Part shown: in pieces, positions 24,475-33,666 of the stretch
How positions within the stretch are numbered: the first letter of the stretch is position 1
How the letters are laid out: every line of letters begins with the position of its first letter
DNA from: an uncultured Mycoplasmatota bacterium
GTDB taxonomy: Bacteria; Bacillota_I; Bacilli_A; RF39; UBA660
Length of the DNA stretch: 49,606 nucleotides
NCBI GenBank assembly: GCA_947649365.1
Contig: CANSRH010000013.1
Location: 1 to 49,606 of the forward strand
Reading direction: 5' to 3'
Notes under the pieces: model-generated
What the model was told of the DNA's origin: nothing
The model's database searches: none
The model's input: only the letters and a program-made list of their open reading frames with translations
Program-made: the position numbers and the translations under genes

Positions 24475-24497
24475 ACTAGTTAGAAAGAAGAGATGAA

Positions 24498-26381
24498 ATG
24501 AAAAAACAATTTAAAGCTGAATCAAAAAAATTACTGGATATGATGATTAATGCCATCTATACCAATAAAGAAATCTTCTTGCGAGAACTTGTTTCTAATG
24601 CAAGTGATGCTCTTGATAAACTCTATTATACGTCTTTAACAGATGATAAACTAGAAGTAAAGAAAGAAAACTTAGAAATTCGAATTACCCCTAATAAAGA
24701 GGAACGTACTTTAACTATTTGTGATAACGGAATAGGAATGACGAAAGAAGAGTTAGAAACCAATTTAGGTACGATTGCTAAAAGTGGTTCTGAATTATTT
24801 AAAGAGAACAATGAAAAACAAGAAGATATTCAAATTATTGGTCAGTTTGGAGTCGGTTTTTATTCTGCTTTTATGGTTAGTGAAAAGGTGTGCGTTACAA
24901 GTAAGTCTATAAAAAGCTTGGATGCTTATACTTGGGAGTCTTCTGGAGCGGATGGATATTCTATTACCAAAGCTGAAAAAAAGAGTCACGGAACAGAAAT
25001 TGTTTTGTATTTAAAAGACAATACGGAAGAAGTTAGTTATGATGAATTCTTAGAAGAGTATACAATAGAACATTTGGTGAAAAAATATTCTGATTATATT
25101 CATTATCCTATTAAAATGCTAGAAGTTCATACACATAAAAAAGAAGATAGTGAGGAAGAAGAAATTCACGAAGAGGATAAAACGTTAAATAGTATGGTTC
25201 CTATTTGGAAAAAAAATAAGCAGGATGTAAAAGAAGAAGAATACCAAGATTTTTATACCGATAAGTTTTATGATTATGAAAAACCAGCGCGTATTTTTAG
25301 AAGTGTTGTAGAAGGAAAGTGCAATTTTACTAGTTTGTTATTTATTCCCAACCATGCGCCTTATGACTATTATAGTAAAGATTATGAAAAAGGTTTGCAA
25401 CTTTATTCTAAAGGTGTACTCATTATGGATAAGTGTAGTGATTTACTTCCTGATTATTTTAGTTTCGTAAAAGGACTTGTCGATAGCGAAGATATTTCTT
25501 TGAATATTTCTCGTGAAACGTTACAAGAAAATCATCAAATTAAAACAATTGCGACAGGAATTGAGGCAAAAATCAAAAAGGAATTAGAAACGTTTTTAGA
25601 AGAAGATCGTGAAAACTATGAAACATTCTTTAGAGCTTTTGGAATGCAATTTAAATATGGTATTTATAGTACGTATGGTATGAAAAAAGAGGAATTAAAA
25701 GATTTACTTTTATATGTTTCTTCTACAGATAAGAAGTATGTTACTTTAAAAGAATACGTTGCTAATATGAAAGAAAAACAAGAAAATATTTATTATGCGT
25801 GTGGAGAGACCATTGATAAAATTGATTTGCTTCCTCAAGTAGAAGCTGTGAAAGATAAAGGCTATGAAATTTTGTATTTGACCGATTATATGGATGAATT
25901 TGTGTTTAAAGTCATGCAAGAGTATGATGGCAAAAAGTTTATGAATGTTAGCGATGAAAAATTAGATTTGGATAGTGAAGAAGAAAAACAAGTTTTAAAG
26001 AAAGCGAATGAAAATTGTAAAGAAATGTTTTTAAAAATGCAAGAAGCTTTGAAAGAACATGTTTCTTCTATTCAATTTACTCATCGACTTAAAAATCACC
26101 CTGTATGTTTGACTAGCAAGGGAGATATGTCTGCGCAGATGGAAAAAGTTTTGAATGCTATGCCTAATAAGGAAGAAAATGTAAAAGCAGAAGTTGTTAT
26201 GGAAATTAATGAAAATCATGAAATTCGTAAAAAATTAGAAGATTTGTATGAGAAAAAAGATTTTGATACGTTAGAAAAATATACCAAAATTCTTTATGCG
26301 CAGGCACGTTTGATTGAAGGATTTTCTTTGGAAAACCCAACAGAAATTAGCAATTTGGTTTGTGAGGCTTTATCTAAATAG
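24498..26381 (+). CDS. htpG: HtpG, Hsp90 chaperone
   Basis: ATP-dependent cytosolic chaperone, 627 residues, full length. GHKL ATPase motifs: REL(V)SNASDALDK, CDNGIGMTKEEL, AKSGSELF and IGQFGVGFYSAFMVS, with SHGTEIVLYL closing the ATP domain. The middle domain has the catalytic-loop arginine region GLVDSEDISLNISRETLQ. The C-terminal dimerisation domain ends at LEGFSLENPTEISN. An acidic linker KKEDSEEEEIHEEDK is more charged than in E. coli HtpG. The start follows AGAAAGAAGAG. Own promoter with a dyad, own terminator. Confidence 0.97.
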   Translation: MKKQFKAESKKLLDMMINAIYTNKEIFLRELVSNASDALDKLYYTSLTDDKLEVKKENLEIRITPNKEERTLTICDNGIGMTKEELETNLGTIAKSGSELFKENNEKQEDIQIIGQFGVGFYSAFMVSEKVCVTSKSIKSLDAYTWESSGADGYSITKAEKKSHGTEIVLYLKDNTEEVSYDEFLEEYTIEHLVKKYSDYIHYPIKMLEVHTHKKEDSEEEEIHEEDKTLNSMVPIWKKNKQDVKEEEYQDFYTDKFYDYEKPARIFRSVVEGKCNFTSLLFIPNHAPYDYYSKDYEKGLQLYSKGVLIMDKCSDLLPDYFSFVKGLVDSEDISLNISRETLQENHQIKTIATGIEAKIKKELETFLEEDRENYETFFRAFGMQFKYGIYSTYGMKKEELKDLLLYVSSTDKKYVTLKEYVANMKEKQENIYYACGETIDKIDLLPQVEAVKDKGYEILYLTDYMDEFVFKVMQEYDGKKFMNVSDEKLDLDSEEEKQVLKKANENCKEMFLKMQEALKEHVSSIQFTHRLKNHPVCLTSKGDMSAQMEKVLNAMPNKEENVKAEVVMEINENHEIRKKLEDLYEKKDFDTLEKYTKILYAQARLIEGFSLENPTEISNLVCEALSK

Positions 26382-26408
26382 AAGTGTACTTAGTGTATAC
26401 TTCTTTTC
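26380..26408 (+). terminator. Terminator of htpG
   Basis: AGAAGTGTAC / GTATACTTCT stem, five-base loop, T-run; overlaps the stop codon. Confidence 0.75.
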
Positions 26409-26492
26409 ATTTAATCATTATATTTACTATTTAAAGACAATATCATGTATAGTGTTATCCAAATAGATAATGCTCGCATGTTTTTTTGTTTG

Positions 26493-26548
26493 AGCGATAT
26501 ACCTTACAACAAGTAAATTCTTGGTGTTTAGGCTATCGCTATTTTTTT
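26493..26548 (+). terminator. Isolated nested hairpin with T-run
   Basis: AGCGATA (26493-26499) / TATCGCT (26534-26540) enclosing CAAG / CTTG, followed by seven T. No gene of the plus strand ends here, so it may close an unrecognised small transcript. Confidence 0.5.
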
Positions 26549-26571
26549 GAATAACAAGTTGTTATTATAAA

Positions 26572-26597
26572 ATAAAAAAAGAAAGTACAAGGCTTTC
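26572..26597 (-). terminator. Terminator of Ku-LigD operon
   Basis: Minus strand GAAAG / CTTTC short stem followed by seven T, 17 bases after the stop. Confidence 0.55.
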
Positions 26598-26613
26598 AAC
26601 AAAATATTACAAA

Positions 26614-27495
26614 TTACTTTTTAAATACAGGTTGACGCAATGCATTCTTTTCTGTACGTTCCAAGTAAGCTACTTCACACGTTAATTTTGGAACGATGTA
26701 TTTTATTTTTGGCTCTTTGAAATTCCAAAATGGACTGATTCTTTTTCTTTCTGCTTCTATTAGTTGTTTATAAAATTTACTTTTTTTTCCTACCATGACT
26801 TTTCCTACATAGCATAAATTATTATTTTTGTATTCTCCTAAAAATAGTCTTACCATCGGTTTGTTTTCTTCTTCTTGGTATCCCCCAACATAAAATAGTT
26901 CTTGTTTTATATTTTTAATTTTGAGCCAGTCTTTTGTACGAATTCCTATTTGATAAGTACTATCCATCTTTTTAGCTACCATTCCTTCTAAATCTTTTTC
27001 TTTTACTTTTTGAAATAATTTTTTTCCTTCTTTTATAACATATAATGTTTTTATAAAATAATTATTGTCTGGTAGTTGTCCTAGTAATTTTTTTCGTTCT
27101 ATTAAGGGTAAGTTTGTTAATTCTTTTTCTTGATATACTAAATCAAATGCAATAAAACAAACGGGATGATTTTCTGCAAAATAGTTTATTTTTCTTTTGT
27201 CTTTTAAATGACTTCTTTCTTGCAGTTTAGAAAAATTTGGTTTCTTATTTTCTAACAATACTATTTCTCCATCAACAATGGTGTTTTTATGAATCTTTTC
27301 TTGTATTTTTCTTAATTCTGGGTAGGTATTTGTGATATCTTTTCCTCTACGATTGTAAATGATAAATGTGTCTTTCCCAACATGAATAGTGGCTCGTATT
27401 CCATCAAATTTTAATTCATATAAAAAGTTGGAGGAGTCAAACGACTCTTCCACTTCTTGTAATAACATCGGAGCAAAAAAATTTCCAAATTTCAT
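26614..27495 (-). CDS. ligD: ATP-dependent DNA ligase, LigD ligase-domain type
   Basis: 293 residues, covering only the ligase part of LigD (no polymerase or phosphoesterase domain). The nucleotidyl-attachment motif is YELKFDGIRAT with Lys29. Other motifs: IYNRRGKDIT (III region), IVDGEIVLLE, CFIAFDLVY, LEGMVAKKMDSTYQIGIRTKDWLKIK (motifs IV/V). The OB-fold C-terminus runs from ELFYVGGYQ to the end. It seals breaks in Ku-dependent end joining. Three bases separate it from ku, so co-translation is likely. Confidence 0.93.
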   Translation of the reverse strand: MKFGNFFAPMLLQEVEESFDSSNFLYELKFDGIRATIHVGKDTFIIYNRRGKDITNTYPELRKIQEKIHKNTIVDGEIVLLENKKPNFSKLQERSHLKDKRKINYFAENHPVCFIAFDLVYQEKELTNLPLIERKKLLGQLPDNNYFIKTLYVIKEGKKLFQKVKEKDLEGMVAKKMDSTYQIGIRTKDWLKIKNIKQELFYVGGYQEEENKPMVRLFLGEYKNNNLCYVGKVMVGKKSKFYKQLIEAERKRISPFWNFKEPKIKYIVPKLTCEVAYLERTEKNALRQPVFKK

Positions 27496-27498
27496 TGA

Positions 27499-28242
27499 CT
27501 ACACTTCCAAACTTTTTTGTAGAGAGGTTACTAAATCTTTCATCGACGGTTTCTTTTTTTGTTTCTTTTTTGTGATAGAATGCCCCTCTATTTTTTCTTC
27601 AATGGCTTCTTTTATACCATTTTGGTATTCGTCTTTGTATTCACTTGGTTTAAAGTGACTTGATAAGTGTTCTACAAGTTGCATTGCGAGTTCTAATTCT
27701 TTTTTTGTGAATTTAGCTTCATTAGGAGTTTCTGGTATATTTATTTCTTCTTCGAAATAAAGTGTTGTCATCAGAATGTTTCCTTCTCTATATTTTAACA
27801 AACAATAATAAAATTTGCTACTCATAGTTGTTTTGGCTATTGCTACTTTTTTTGATTTTTTTAGAACTTCTATAAATAAAGAGTACGCTTTTGATTTTTT
27901 TTCTGATGTAAGTATATAACTTTTTTCATAATAATAGGTTTCTACCTCTGTTTCGGGGACAAACGCAATGATTTCAATAGTGTCTTTCGTTCCTACTTGT
28001 ATATTTGTTAGTTCTTCTTTTGTAAATGTGACGTATTCTCCTTTTTCGTACTCGTATCCTTTTATTATGTCTGGTTCTCTGACTACTTTTTTACAATGGT
28101 CACAATATTTTTGGTAATGAATACGTGAGCCACATTTTTTATGTAATTGATTGAAAGAAGTATCGTTATTTTTTATGATTGGATTGTAAACAACAGGAAT
28201 ATTTACTAAGCCAAAAGAAATTGCGCTGTGTGTGTTTGCCAT
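27499..28242 (-). CDS. ku: Ku, bacterial end-joining protein
   Basis: 247 residues, normal for bacterial Ku homodimer subunits. The N-terminus reads SAISFGLVNIPVVYNP, with KCGSRIHYQKYCDHCKKVV (paired cysteines as usual) and IIKGYEYEKGEYVTFTKEEL; the core bridge and LAMQLVEHLSS are seen near the C-terminus, followed by a lysine-rich tail (KKKQKKKPS) that can bind DNA. Binds broken ends and recruits the adjacent LigD. Preceded by AGGTGATAAA. Third gene of a four-gene minus-strand unit. Confidence 0.95.
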   Translation of the reverse strand: MANTHSAISFGLVNIPVVYNPIIKNNDTSFNQLHKKCGSRIHYQKYCDHCKKVVREPDIIKGYEYEKGEYVTFTKEELTNIQVGTKDTIEIIAFVPETEVETYYYEKSYILTSEKKSKAYSLFIEVLKKSKKVAIAKTTMSSKFYYCLLKYREGNILMTTLYFEEEINIPETPNEAKFTKKELELAMQLVEHLSSHFKPSEYKDEYQNGIKEAIEEKIEGHSITKKKQKKKPSMKDLVTSLQKSLEV

Positions 28243-28284
28243 TTTATCACCTAAATCATTATGTAAGAATTTTTTCTTTTTTAT

Positions 28285-30021
28285 TCACCTTTTTGTTTCT
28301 TCTTTTTTCTTGCGTATTAATTGTCTATTTGTAAAATAATCCAGAAAAATTGCATCACTATTTATATTTTCTTCTAGCTCCTTTAATTGGTCAGAAAAAA
28401 TCTTTTCTTTTAAAGGAGTAAACATTTTATGTAAACGACATTTTAAGATTATTAAATGATTTAATCCAATAAAGTTTCTTGGATCTAGTTCTATTTTGCT
28501 TTCTTCTAAAGAGACTCTTGAATAAAATCTACTACTTGGAATTGTTCTTAAACAAGAAAGAAATTGATATGCTTCATTTTTGGGAATTTTACTTAAATAA
28601 TAACAAACTGCATTGTGGATATTTTCTTTGTTTTCTTCATTCATTTCTAATTCTGTATAATATAAGGCTGGTAGGTTGTTTTTTCTAAAGTAATTTTTTA
28701 GTTCAAAATTTAAACTATCGTTTATTATTTTCTCTATCCCCTCACAAGTCACATCACTCCAAATCATGTTATAAAAAGTAGATAGCCTTCTTGTACTGCC
28801 CACAAAAAGTTTTAAGTCTTCCTGCTCACGATAATTGATTAAGTCATGGTTATTGTATACGTTTTCTATATCGATTACACTTTCAAATATTTTTAAAGCA
28901 CCAATATTGCCATCTCTTTCTATTTTGAATTGATAAGTCAATGTGGGATAGTGGTGTTTTGGTTTCCATTTTAAAGCTTTTTTCACATGGGAAGATGTGT
29001 TTTCTTTATTTTGGACGATTTGTTTATAACAATTTGTTTCTTCATTGAAAAGACTGGTATCGATGATATGAATTCTAAAATAAATGTTATAATTCTTGTC
29101 ATAGCTAAAGCTAAAAGCATACGGAGTATCCTCTAAAGCAAAGGATGATTTTGGGTTTTCACTATTTTTAATCGTATATACCGGGATATGGAAAGCGTTT
29201 TTTATTTCTTCTTCCACGGGATAGCTTTTATATTCTATAAAATAGGATTCTTTGTATTGTTCTATTTGATTCGCTATTTTTTCTAAATAATCTTTAGTTA
29301 AGTTTACTCGTTTGTAACTCGTTGCATATGCGAGTTCTTCAAGTTGTTTTTGATAAAGATTGGTGTCTATTTTTTCATTTTGCATTGTTTTTCTTTGGGT
29401 GAATAAAAGATAGACTTCTTTTTTTATTTGTGGTTCTTTACAATATTTTTTTGCTTTGATTTCTTCTAAAAATGTTGCTAATCTGTTTGTAAATTGTAGT
29501 TCTTCTTCATAACTAAGGTCTAATTCACTTTCCAAAAATAGTTTTAAAAGAGAATAGAAAAATTTAGGGTTTTCATGAACGAGTTTTTGATTCACTAACT
29601 CTAATTTGCTATTTTTGATGTAACGATCTACTATTTCGAAAAGAATAGGTTCTTTCTTTTTGGAACGAGCATGTAAAAAATTTTTATTTTTTTGAATTAT
29701 TTCTTTTATAAATAAATAATTTTTATCATCTTTTAAAAGTTCTAAAATTATTTTATAGTAACTTTCATTTTGCTCCTCTTTTTCTATTTTTGCGACTTTT
29801 CTTTTTGCTTTTTTTGGCCTACTTTCTCGTTGCAATCGAACCAATAAACCTCCACATTTTTGTAAAAGATAGTTTTGGTATTCTATTTCTTTTCTGTTAT
29901 ATCTTATTTGCTTTTCGGTATCATAGTTTGTTTGTGCGGTGAAGTAAGGTTGTGCATTTCTTTTTCCTAAGATAAGTTGTTCCGTTTGTGCCAAATAATA
30001 TTCTATTTTGGCTTTTGTCAT
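28285..30021 (-). CDS. Highly diverged RNase II/R-family (RNB-like) protein, probably inactive
   Basis: 578 residues of unclear product class. Residues about 1-270 are helical and charged. From about 285 the order matches the RNB core: VYTIKNSENP...LEDTPYAFSF and YFRIHIIDTSLF (cf. DDA...VHIADVS), then LTYQFKIERDGNIGALKIFESVI (cf. LSVEFEIDENGEV...I.RSVI), EGIEKIINDSLNFELKNYF and NNLPALYYTE (cf. IEEFMLLAN...LPFIYR), and a last segment DPRNFIGLNHLIILKCRLH (cf. SPIRRYPDLIVHR). The catalytic D-x-D-D aspartates are mostly replaced (D-T-P-Y), so hydrolysis seems unlikely. The ATG overlaps the stop of the upstream coiled-coil gene (ATGA), and ku is 42 bases downstream. Confidence 0.6.
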   Translation of the reverse strand: MTKAKIEYYLAQTEQLILGKRNAQPYFTAQTNYDTEKQIRYNRKEIEYQNYLLQKCGGLLVRLQRESRPKKAKRKVAKIEKEEQNESYYKIILELLKDDKNYLFIKEIIQKNKNFLHARSKKKEPILFEIVDRYIKNSKLELVNQKLVHENPKFFYSLLKLFLESELDLSYEEELQFTNRLATFLEEIKAKKYCKEPQIKKEVYLLFTQRKTMQNEKIDTNLYQKQLEELAYATSYKRVNLTKDYLEKIANQIEQYKESYFIEYKSYPVEEEIKNAFHIPVYTIKNSENPKSSFALEDTPYAFSFSYDKNYNIYFRIHIIDTSLFNEETNCYKQIVQNKENTSSHVKKALKWKPKHHYPTLTYQFKIERDGNIGALKIFESVIDIENVYNNHDLINYREQEDLKLFVGSTRRLSTFYNMIWSDVTCEGIEKIINDSLNFELKNYFRKNNLPALYYTELEMNEENKENIHNAVCYYLSKIPKNEAYQFLSCLRTIPSSRFYSRVSLEESKIELDPRNFIGLNHLIILKCRLHKMFTPLKEKIFSDQLKELEENINSDAIFLDYFTNRQLIRKKKEETKR

Positions 30022-30389
30022 GTTTCTAAATTCTTCCAATTGTTGTCTTTTTTCTCTTTTTCTTCTTCACTATTCATAATAGTAGCTAATTCTTGTTCTT
30101 CTAAACGATTTTCTTTTCTTTGCTTTTCGTAATTAATTTCCGCTCTACTTTCTGCTTCTTTTTTTCTTATCTCTTCTTTTATAAGTCTTTTTACTTTTTT
30201 TATTTTATAAATTGCCGTGTTTAAAGCTTCTAATTCTTGTTGCTGTTTCATTTTTCGTTTACTTTTATTTAATACATTGATTCTATGATTGCATCTTCTT
30301 ATTAAGTCTTTTTGTTCTATAAAATTCGCGTTTTCTATTTTTGTTTCTATTTCTACTAATTCTTGTTCTATTTTCTTTAAATTCAACAT
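30018..30389 (-). CDS. Short coiled-coil protein of unknown function
   Basis: 123 residues, almost wholly helical and highly charged (MLNLKKIEQELVEIETKIEN, then repeated K/E heptads to EEEKEKKDNNW). No motif or membrane segment. It is first in the unit and coupled to the RNB-like gene by an ATGA overlap, followed by ku and ligD, so it may act in the same complex. GGAGGG stands just before the ATG. Confidence 0.65.
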   Translation of the reverse strand: MLNLKKIEQELVEIETKIENANFIEQKDLIRRCNHRINVLNKSKRKMKQQQELEALNTAIYKIKKVKRLIKEEIRKKEAESRAEINYEKQRKENRLEEQELATIMNSEEEKEKKDNNWKNLET

Positions 30390-30499
30390 AAACCCTCCAC
30401 TATATAATTCAGTATATCATATTTTTTTTATGGAATAAAAGTTTAAATAAATCTTGCTATTATTCTTAATTCGGTATAATATATTTTTGGGTGAGAAAA

Positions 30500-30683
30500 A
30501 TGGATTATTTTACTGTGAAACAAGCAGCTAAGTTGTAATTCTTCGGTTTTATTGGTCGATCTTCCAAGTGATGGTACTTCTAGAGGCTATGTTACAATGA
30601 ACACTCTAGAAATTAAAAAGGCCAAGCAAGTTTTTGAGAAATTAGAGAAATTTGTACAGCCTTTAGAGAATATTATAAAGTAA
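30500..30683 (+). pseudogene. Small frameshifted gene remnant
   Basis: A start with RBS-like GTGAG reads MDYFTVKQAAKL then stops. The next frame continues as NSSVLLVDLPSDGTSRGYVT and then MNTLEIKKAKQVFEKLEKFV to a TAA. TVKQAAKL recalls the start of an excisionase/MerR-like helix-turn-helix. A TATAAT box lies about 30 bases upstream. Interpreted as a decayed gene. Confidence 0.4.
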
Positions 30684-30715
30684 AAAACATTCTATGCAAC
30701 TAGAATGCTTTTTTT
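30682..30715. terminator. Bidirectional terminator
   Basis: CATTCTA / TAGAATG stem with T-runs on both strands, shared by the remnant (plus) and the lysozyme gene (minus). Confidence 0.75.
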
Positions 30716-31529
30716 AAGAACATTTTGTATAGACAGAACTTCTTTTTACATAGCCATCGCTTACTTTGTAAGGGGCTTGTGAGTTTCGTGTTACGCTTTC
30801 AATTGTGTATTCTGTATCACAAACTCTTTTTAAAATTGCGGTTGCGTCTTCATTTTCATAAATATCTCCAGTTACATAGACTTTATCCCCTTCTCGGTAT
30901 TTTAGAGGTTCTTCTTCTAAATGATTTAACCCTGCATCACGAATAATTTTTGGATAGTCATAAAAAGCAATGTCTCCATCTACTCTTCCTTCTATGCCAT
31001 TAATTTGTTCATAAGAGGTATTTTGCCACATTCCCGCTTTTCCTTCGTAGGTAAATTGTTCATTCCATTCCGCTACCCACTTGTCAAATGAGTCTAATTC
31101 ATTCGAGTCTAAGTTGCTTTTAAATCGATAAAGATTGGAATATATCCCTACATAATATCCTTCTTTTTGCATTTCTTCACAATAATATTTTACGATTTCT
31201 ACTAATTTTTCTTTAGGAAGTGCCATTTGTCTTCTTGATTCTACGTCTAAAAATACAGGATATTCTAGTTTTTTATCTCGAATTAAACGAAGGGTATGTT
31301 CTACCTCACTTCTTGCTTCGTCAAGAGTAGTCGCATAACTATATAAATAAACACCAAAAGGGATTTTTAATTCTTTGCAAAGTTCTGTATTCCTTTCATA
31401 ATATACGTCATCTTGTCTTCGGGTATCATTTCCCCAACCACATCTGATAATTGCAAAGTCTATGTATGGTTTTACTCGTGACCAATCTATTTTTCCTTGA
31501 TAGGAAGATACGTCTATTCCTCTTTTCAT
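30714..31529 (-). CDS. GH25-family lysozyme-like muramidase
   Basis: 271 residues. The N-terminal 200 match GH25: RGIDVSSYQGKIDWSRVK (catalytic-site Asp), FAIIRCGWGN, GVYLYSYATT, LEYPVFLDVESRRQ (the D-V-E triad Asp/Glu) and GIYSNLYRFKSNL, AEWNEQ. The last 65 residues form an SH3-like cell-wall-binding domain (YREGDKVYVTGDIYENED...TYKVSDGYVKRSS). No signal peptide, so it is either released by lysis or by a holin-like route, or is exported in an unconventional way. RBS AGGAGTTGAG precedes ATG. Cuts the N-acetylmuramic acid bond of peptidoglycan. Confidence 0.9.
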   Translation of the reverse strand: MKRGIDVSSYQGKIDWSRVKPYIDFAIIRCGWGNDTRRQDDVYYERNTELCKELKIPFGVYLYSYATTLDEARSEVEHTLRLIRDKKLEYPVFLDVESRRQMALPKEKLVEIVKYYCEEMQKEGYYVGIYSNLYRFKSNLDSNELDSFDKWVAEWNEQFTYEGKAGMWQNTSYEQINGIEGRVDGDIAFYDYPKIIRDAGLNHLEEEPLKYREGDKVYVTGDIYENEDATAILKRVCDTEYTIESVTRNSQAPYKVSDGYVKRSSVYTKCS

Positions 31530-31576
31530 TTACTCAACTCCTATTTGTAATTTATGCAAAAAGAAAAAATAGGTGT

Positions 31577-32608
31577 TTACCTATTCATAAAAAAATCTAA
31601 AAAGTGCGCAAATGCAGTTGGTATGGAATATTTGTTTTGTAATTCTTCTTTTGTTACCCAAATGTATTTTTCTAAAGGTTTCTTTACTTCGATTAGATAT
31701 CCTTTCATATACCAAATCTTGTGAGAGAATACATGCTTCGCTTCTCCTATTTCCATAGAAGAAAGTAAAGGAATCTTTTTTTCAATCAATTCATTTTCTA
31801 TATCAATTAGTGAAAAACTTTCTTTTGTGTTAGGAAATTCATACATAGAAGCAAGTAGACCGGTATCTTCTCTTTTTTGAATGGCTACTTTATTTTTATA
31901 AATCAATAGAAAAACGATTCTTTCTTCTGTTTGCTGTTTTACTTTTTTCTCTTTTACGGGATAATTTTCTTGTGTATTTGTTTTCTTTGCTTGGCAATTC
32001 TTGTTTAAAGGACATTCTTCACATTTTGGAGATTTTGGGGTACAAATACTACTTCCTAAGTCCATAAAACTTTGAGTAAAATCACTAGTATTTTGTTTGG
32101 GCAATAGTTTTCTTAGCTTTTCTTCGTAAATTTTATACGTACTGTTTTTAGAGATGTCTTCTTCTATTTTATAAATTCTTCCTAGTACTCGGTAGACATT
32201 CCCATCAATTGCAACTTCTGGAATATCAAATGCAATAGAAAGAATAGCTCCAGCTGTATAGGAACCTATTCCTGGTAAGGAAAGAAGCTCTGCTTTTGTA
32301 TTTGGTAAATTATTCTTTCCTTTTTCAATTAATAATTTAGCAGTTTTTTGCATGTTTCGAACTCTACTATAATACCCTAGTCCTTCCCATAGTTTTAATA
32401 ATTCATCTTCTTCTATAGTTGCTAAGTCTTCTAAAGTAGGGAGACGACTAATAAATCTTTTATAATACTCTTTTACTGCTTCGACTCTGGTTTGTTGTAG
32501 CATGATTTCACTAATCCATATGTTGTATGGATTTTTTGTATGACGCCATGGTAAATCTCTTTTATTCTGTTGGTACCATGTGATTAATTTTTCAGTTACT
32601 TCTTTCAT
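31577..32608 (-). CDS. mutY: MutY, A/G-specific adenine glycosylase
   Basis: Removes adenine mispaired with 8-oxoguanine. 343 residues. Helix-hairpin-helix LLSLPGIGSYTAGAILSIAF with the following catalytic Asp in IDGNVYRVLGR; the YSRVRNMQ region; WISEIMLQQTRVEAV with the catalytic Glu; and a 4Fe-4S cluster loop CTPKSPKCEECPLNKNC (C-x6-C-x2-C-x5-C). A NUDIX-like C-terminal domain starts at about 230 (IVFLLIYKNKVAIQKRE). The open frame begins nine codons earlier with TTG; ATG at 32608 gives the normal N-terminus. It lies four bases downstream of the NERD-HRDC gene. Confidence 0.95.
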   Translation of the reverse strand: MKEVTEKLITWYQQNKRDLPWRHTKNPYNIWISEIMLQQTRVEAVKEYYKRFISRLPTLEDLATIEEDELLKLWEGLGYYSRVRNMQKTAKLLIEKGKNNLPNTKAELLSLPGIGSYTAGAILSIAFDIPEVAIDGNVYRVLGRIYKIEEDISKNSTYKIYEEKLRKLLPKQNTSDFTQSFMDLGSSICTPKSPKCEECPLNKNCQAKKTNTQENYPVKEKKVKQQTEERIVFLLIYKNKVAIQKREDTGLLASMYEFPNTKESFSLIDIENELIEKKIPLLSSMEIGEAKHVFSHKIWYMKGYLIEVKKPLEKYIWVTKEELQNKYSIPTAFAHFLDFFMNR

Positions 32609-32612
32609 AATT

Positions 32613-33587
32613 CTATTTTTCTTGTTCCTTAACAATTTCTAAAATTTCTTTTCCATATTTGTCTACTTTAAATTGACCGAAACCTTCAACGTTTAGTAAT
32701 TCGTCCAATGTTTTTGGCTTTTTTTCTATGATTTTTTCTAATGTTTTGTCATTAAAAATAATATAAGCCTGACACTTTTCTTCTTTGCTTTTTTCTAAAC
32801 GAAATTTTTTTAATTGATTTCTTAAAGTTTCATCATTCTCATTATTTTCTTTTTTATCTACTTCTTTTTCTATAACAACATTTTGTTCCTTGTCTTCGTA
32901 TTTTTCTACATGATATTTTAGAAGAGAATCACAAAATTCTTGAATACTTTTTTCAGAATAAATTTTTTGTTTCTGGTTTTCTATTTTTTCTATATAACTA
33001 ATTAGTTGGTCTCTTCTAATAATTTTATTCTTAATTTCTTTAGGTGCATATCTATCTTTTAAAATTGTTTTCTCATTTGCAAGAACAACAATAGGAATAA
33101 ATAAATCATTTAAATAATTTTTAAAAAACATTTTTTTTATTATTCCATATTTTTGATATGCCATGTGTTTTAATAATTCAACATGTCTTTTTACTTGAGT
33201 TATTGGGCTATAAATACCTGTTTTCAATCTTCTACCATTGATTTCAATTTCTCTTATAAAGTTCCCATGATTGTCTATTTCAATATTTCCATACATATTT
33301 TTACATTCGATGATATAAATACTTTTTTCTGTCATAACTAAAAAATCAATTTGGGCTTTTAAATCATTGTATTTAATATTTATATCATGAAGAATATACA
33401 TACTTCTATGGCTATTTTGTAGTTCATATAAAACACTTTTTTCTCCTTGAATTCCATATTCTAATAGTTTCAATTTCAGCGATTCTTCATTATCAATTTC
33501 TTCTTTTTCTTTTAAAATCGCAATTTCTTTTTCTAACGTATTTCCATTATGATATAAAATTGGTTCCCATTGTTTTAAAAATAACAT
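32613..33587 (-). CDS. NERD- and HRDC-domain protein
   Basis: 324 residues. Residues about 45-160 are a NERD nuclease-related domain: GEKSVLYELQNSH, INIKYNDLKAQIDFLVMTEKSIYIIECKN with the D-x-n-[E]-x-K pattern (QIDFLV, IIECKN). A basic linker (EKEVDKKENNEND) follows, then an HRDC-type helical domain (KKFRLEKSKEEKCQAYIIFNDKTLEKII, LDELLNVEGFGQFKVDKYG), as in RecQ. Probably DNA-acting. Located four bases upstream of mutY, so co-transcribed. The ATG at 33587 with GGTGA is chosen over the one four codons upstream. Confidence 0.85.
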   Translation of the reverse strand: MLFLKQWEPILYHNGNTLEKEIAILKEKEEIDNEESLKLKLLEYGIQGEKSVLYELQNSHRSMYILHDINIKYNDLKAQIDFLVMTEKSIYIIECKNMYGNIEIDNHGNFIREIEINGRRLKTGIYSPITQVKRHVELLKHMAYQKYGIIKKMFFKNYLNDLFIPIVVLANEKTILKDRYAPKEIKNKIIRRDQLISYIEKIENQKQKIYSEKSIQEFCDSLLKYHVEKYEDKEQNVVIEKEVDKKENNENDETLRNQLKKFRLEKSKEEKCQAYIIFNDKTLEKIIEKKPKTLDELLNVEGFGQFKVDKYGKEILEIVKEQEK

Positions 33588-33666
33588 ATCTTTCACCATT
33601 TCTATTTTATCATGAAATCACCCAAGAATGAATTTATTATAATTAAAAAAGAAGATAATTTTTATT

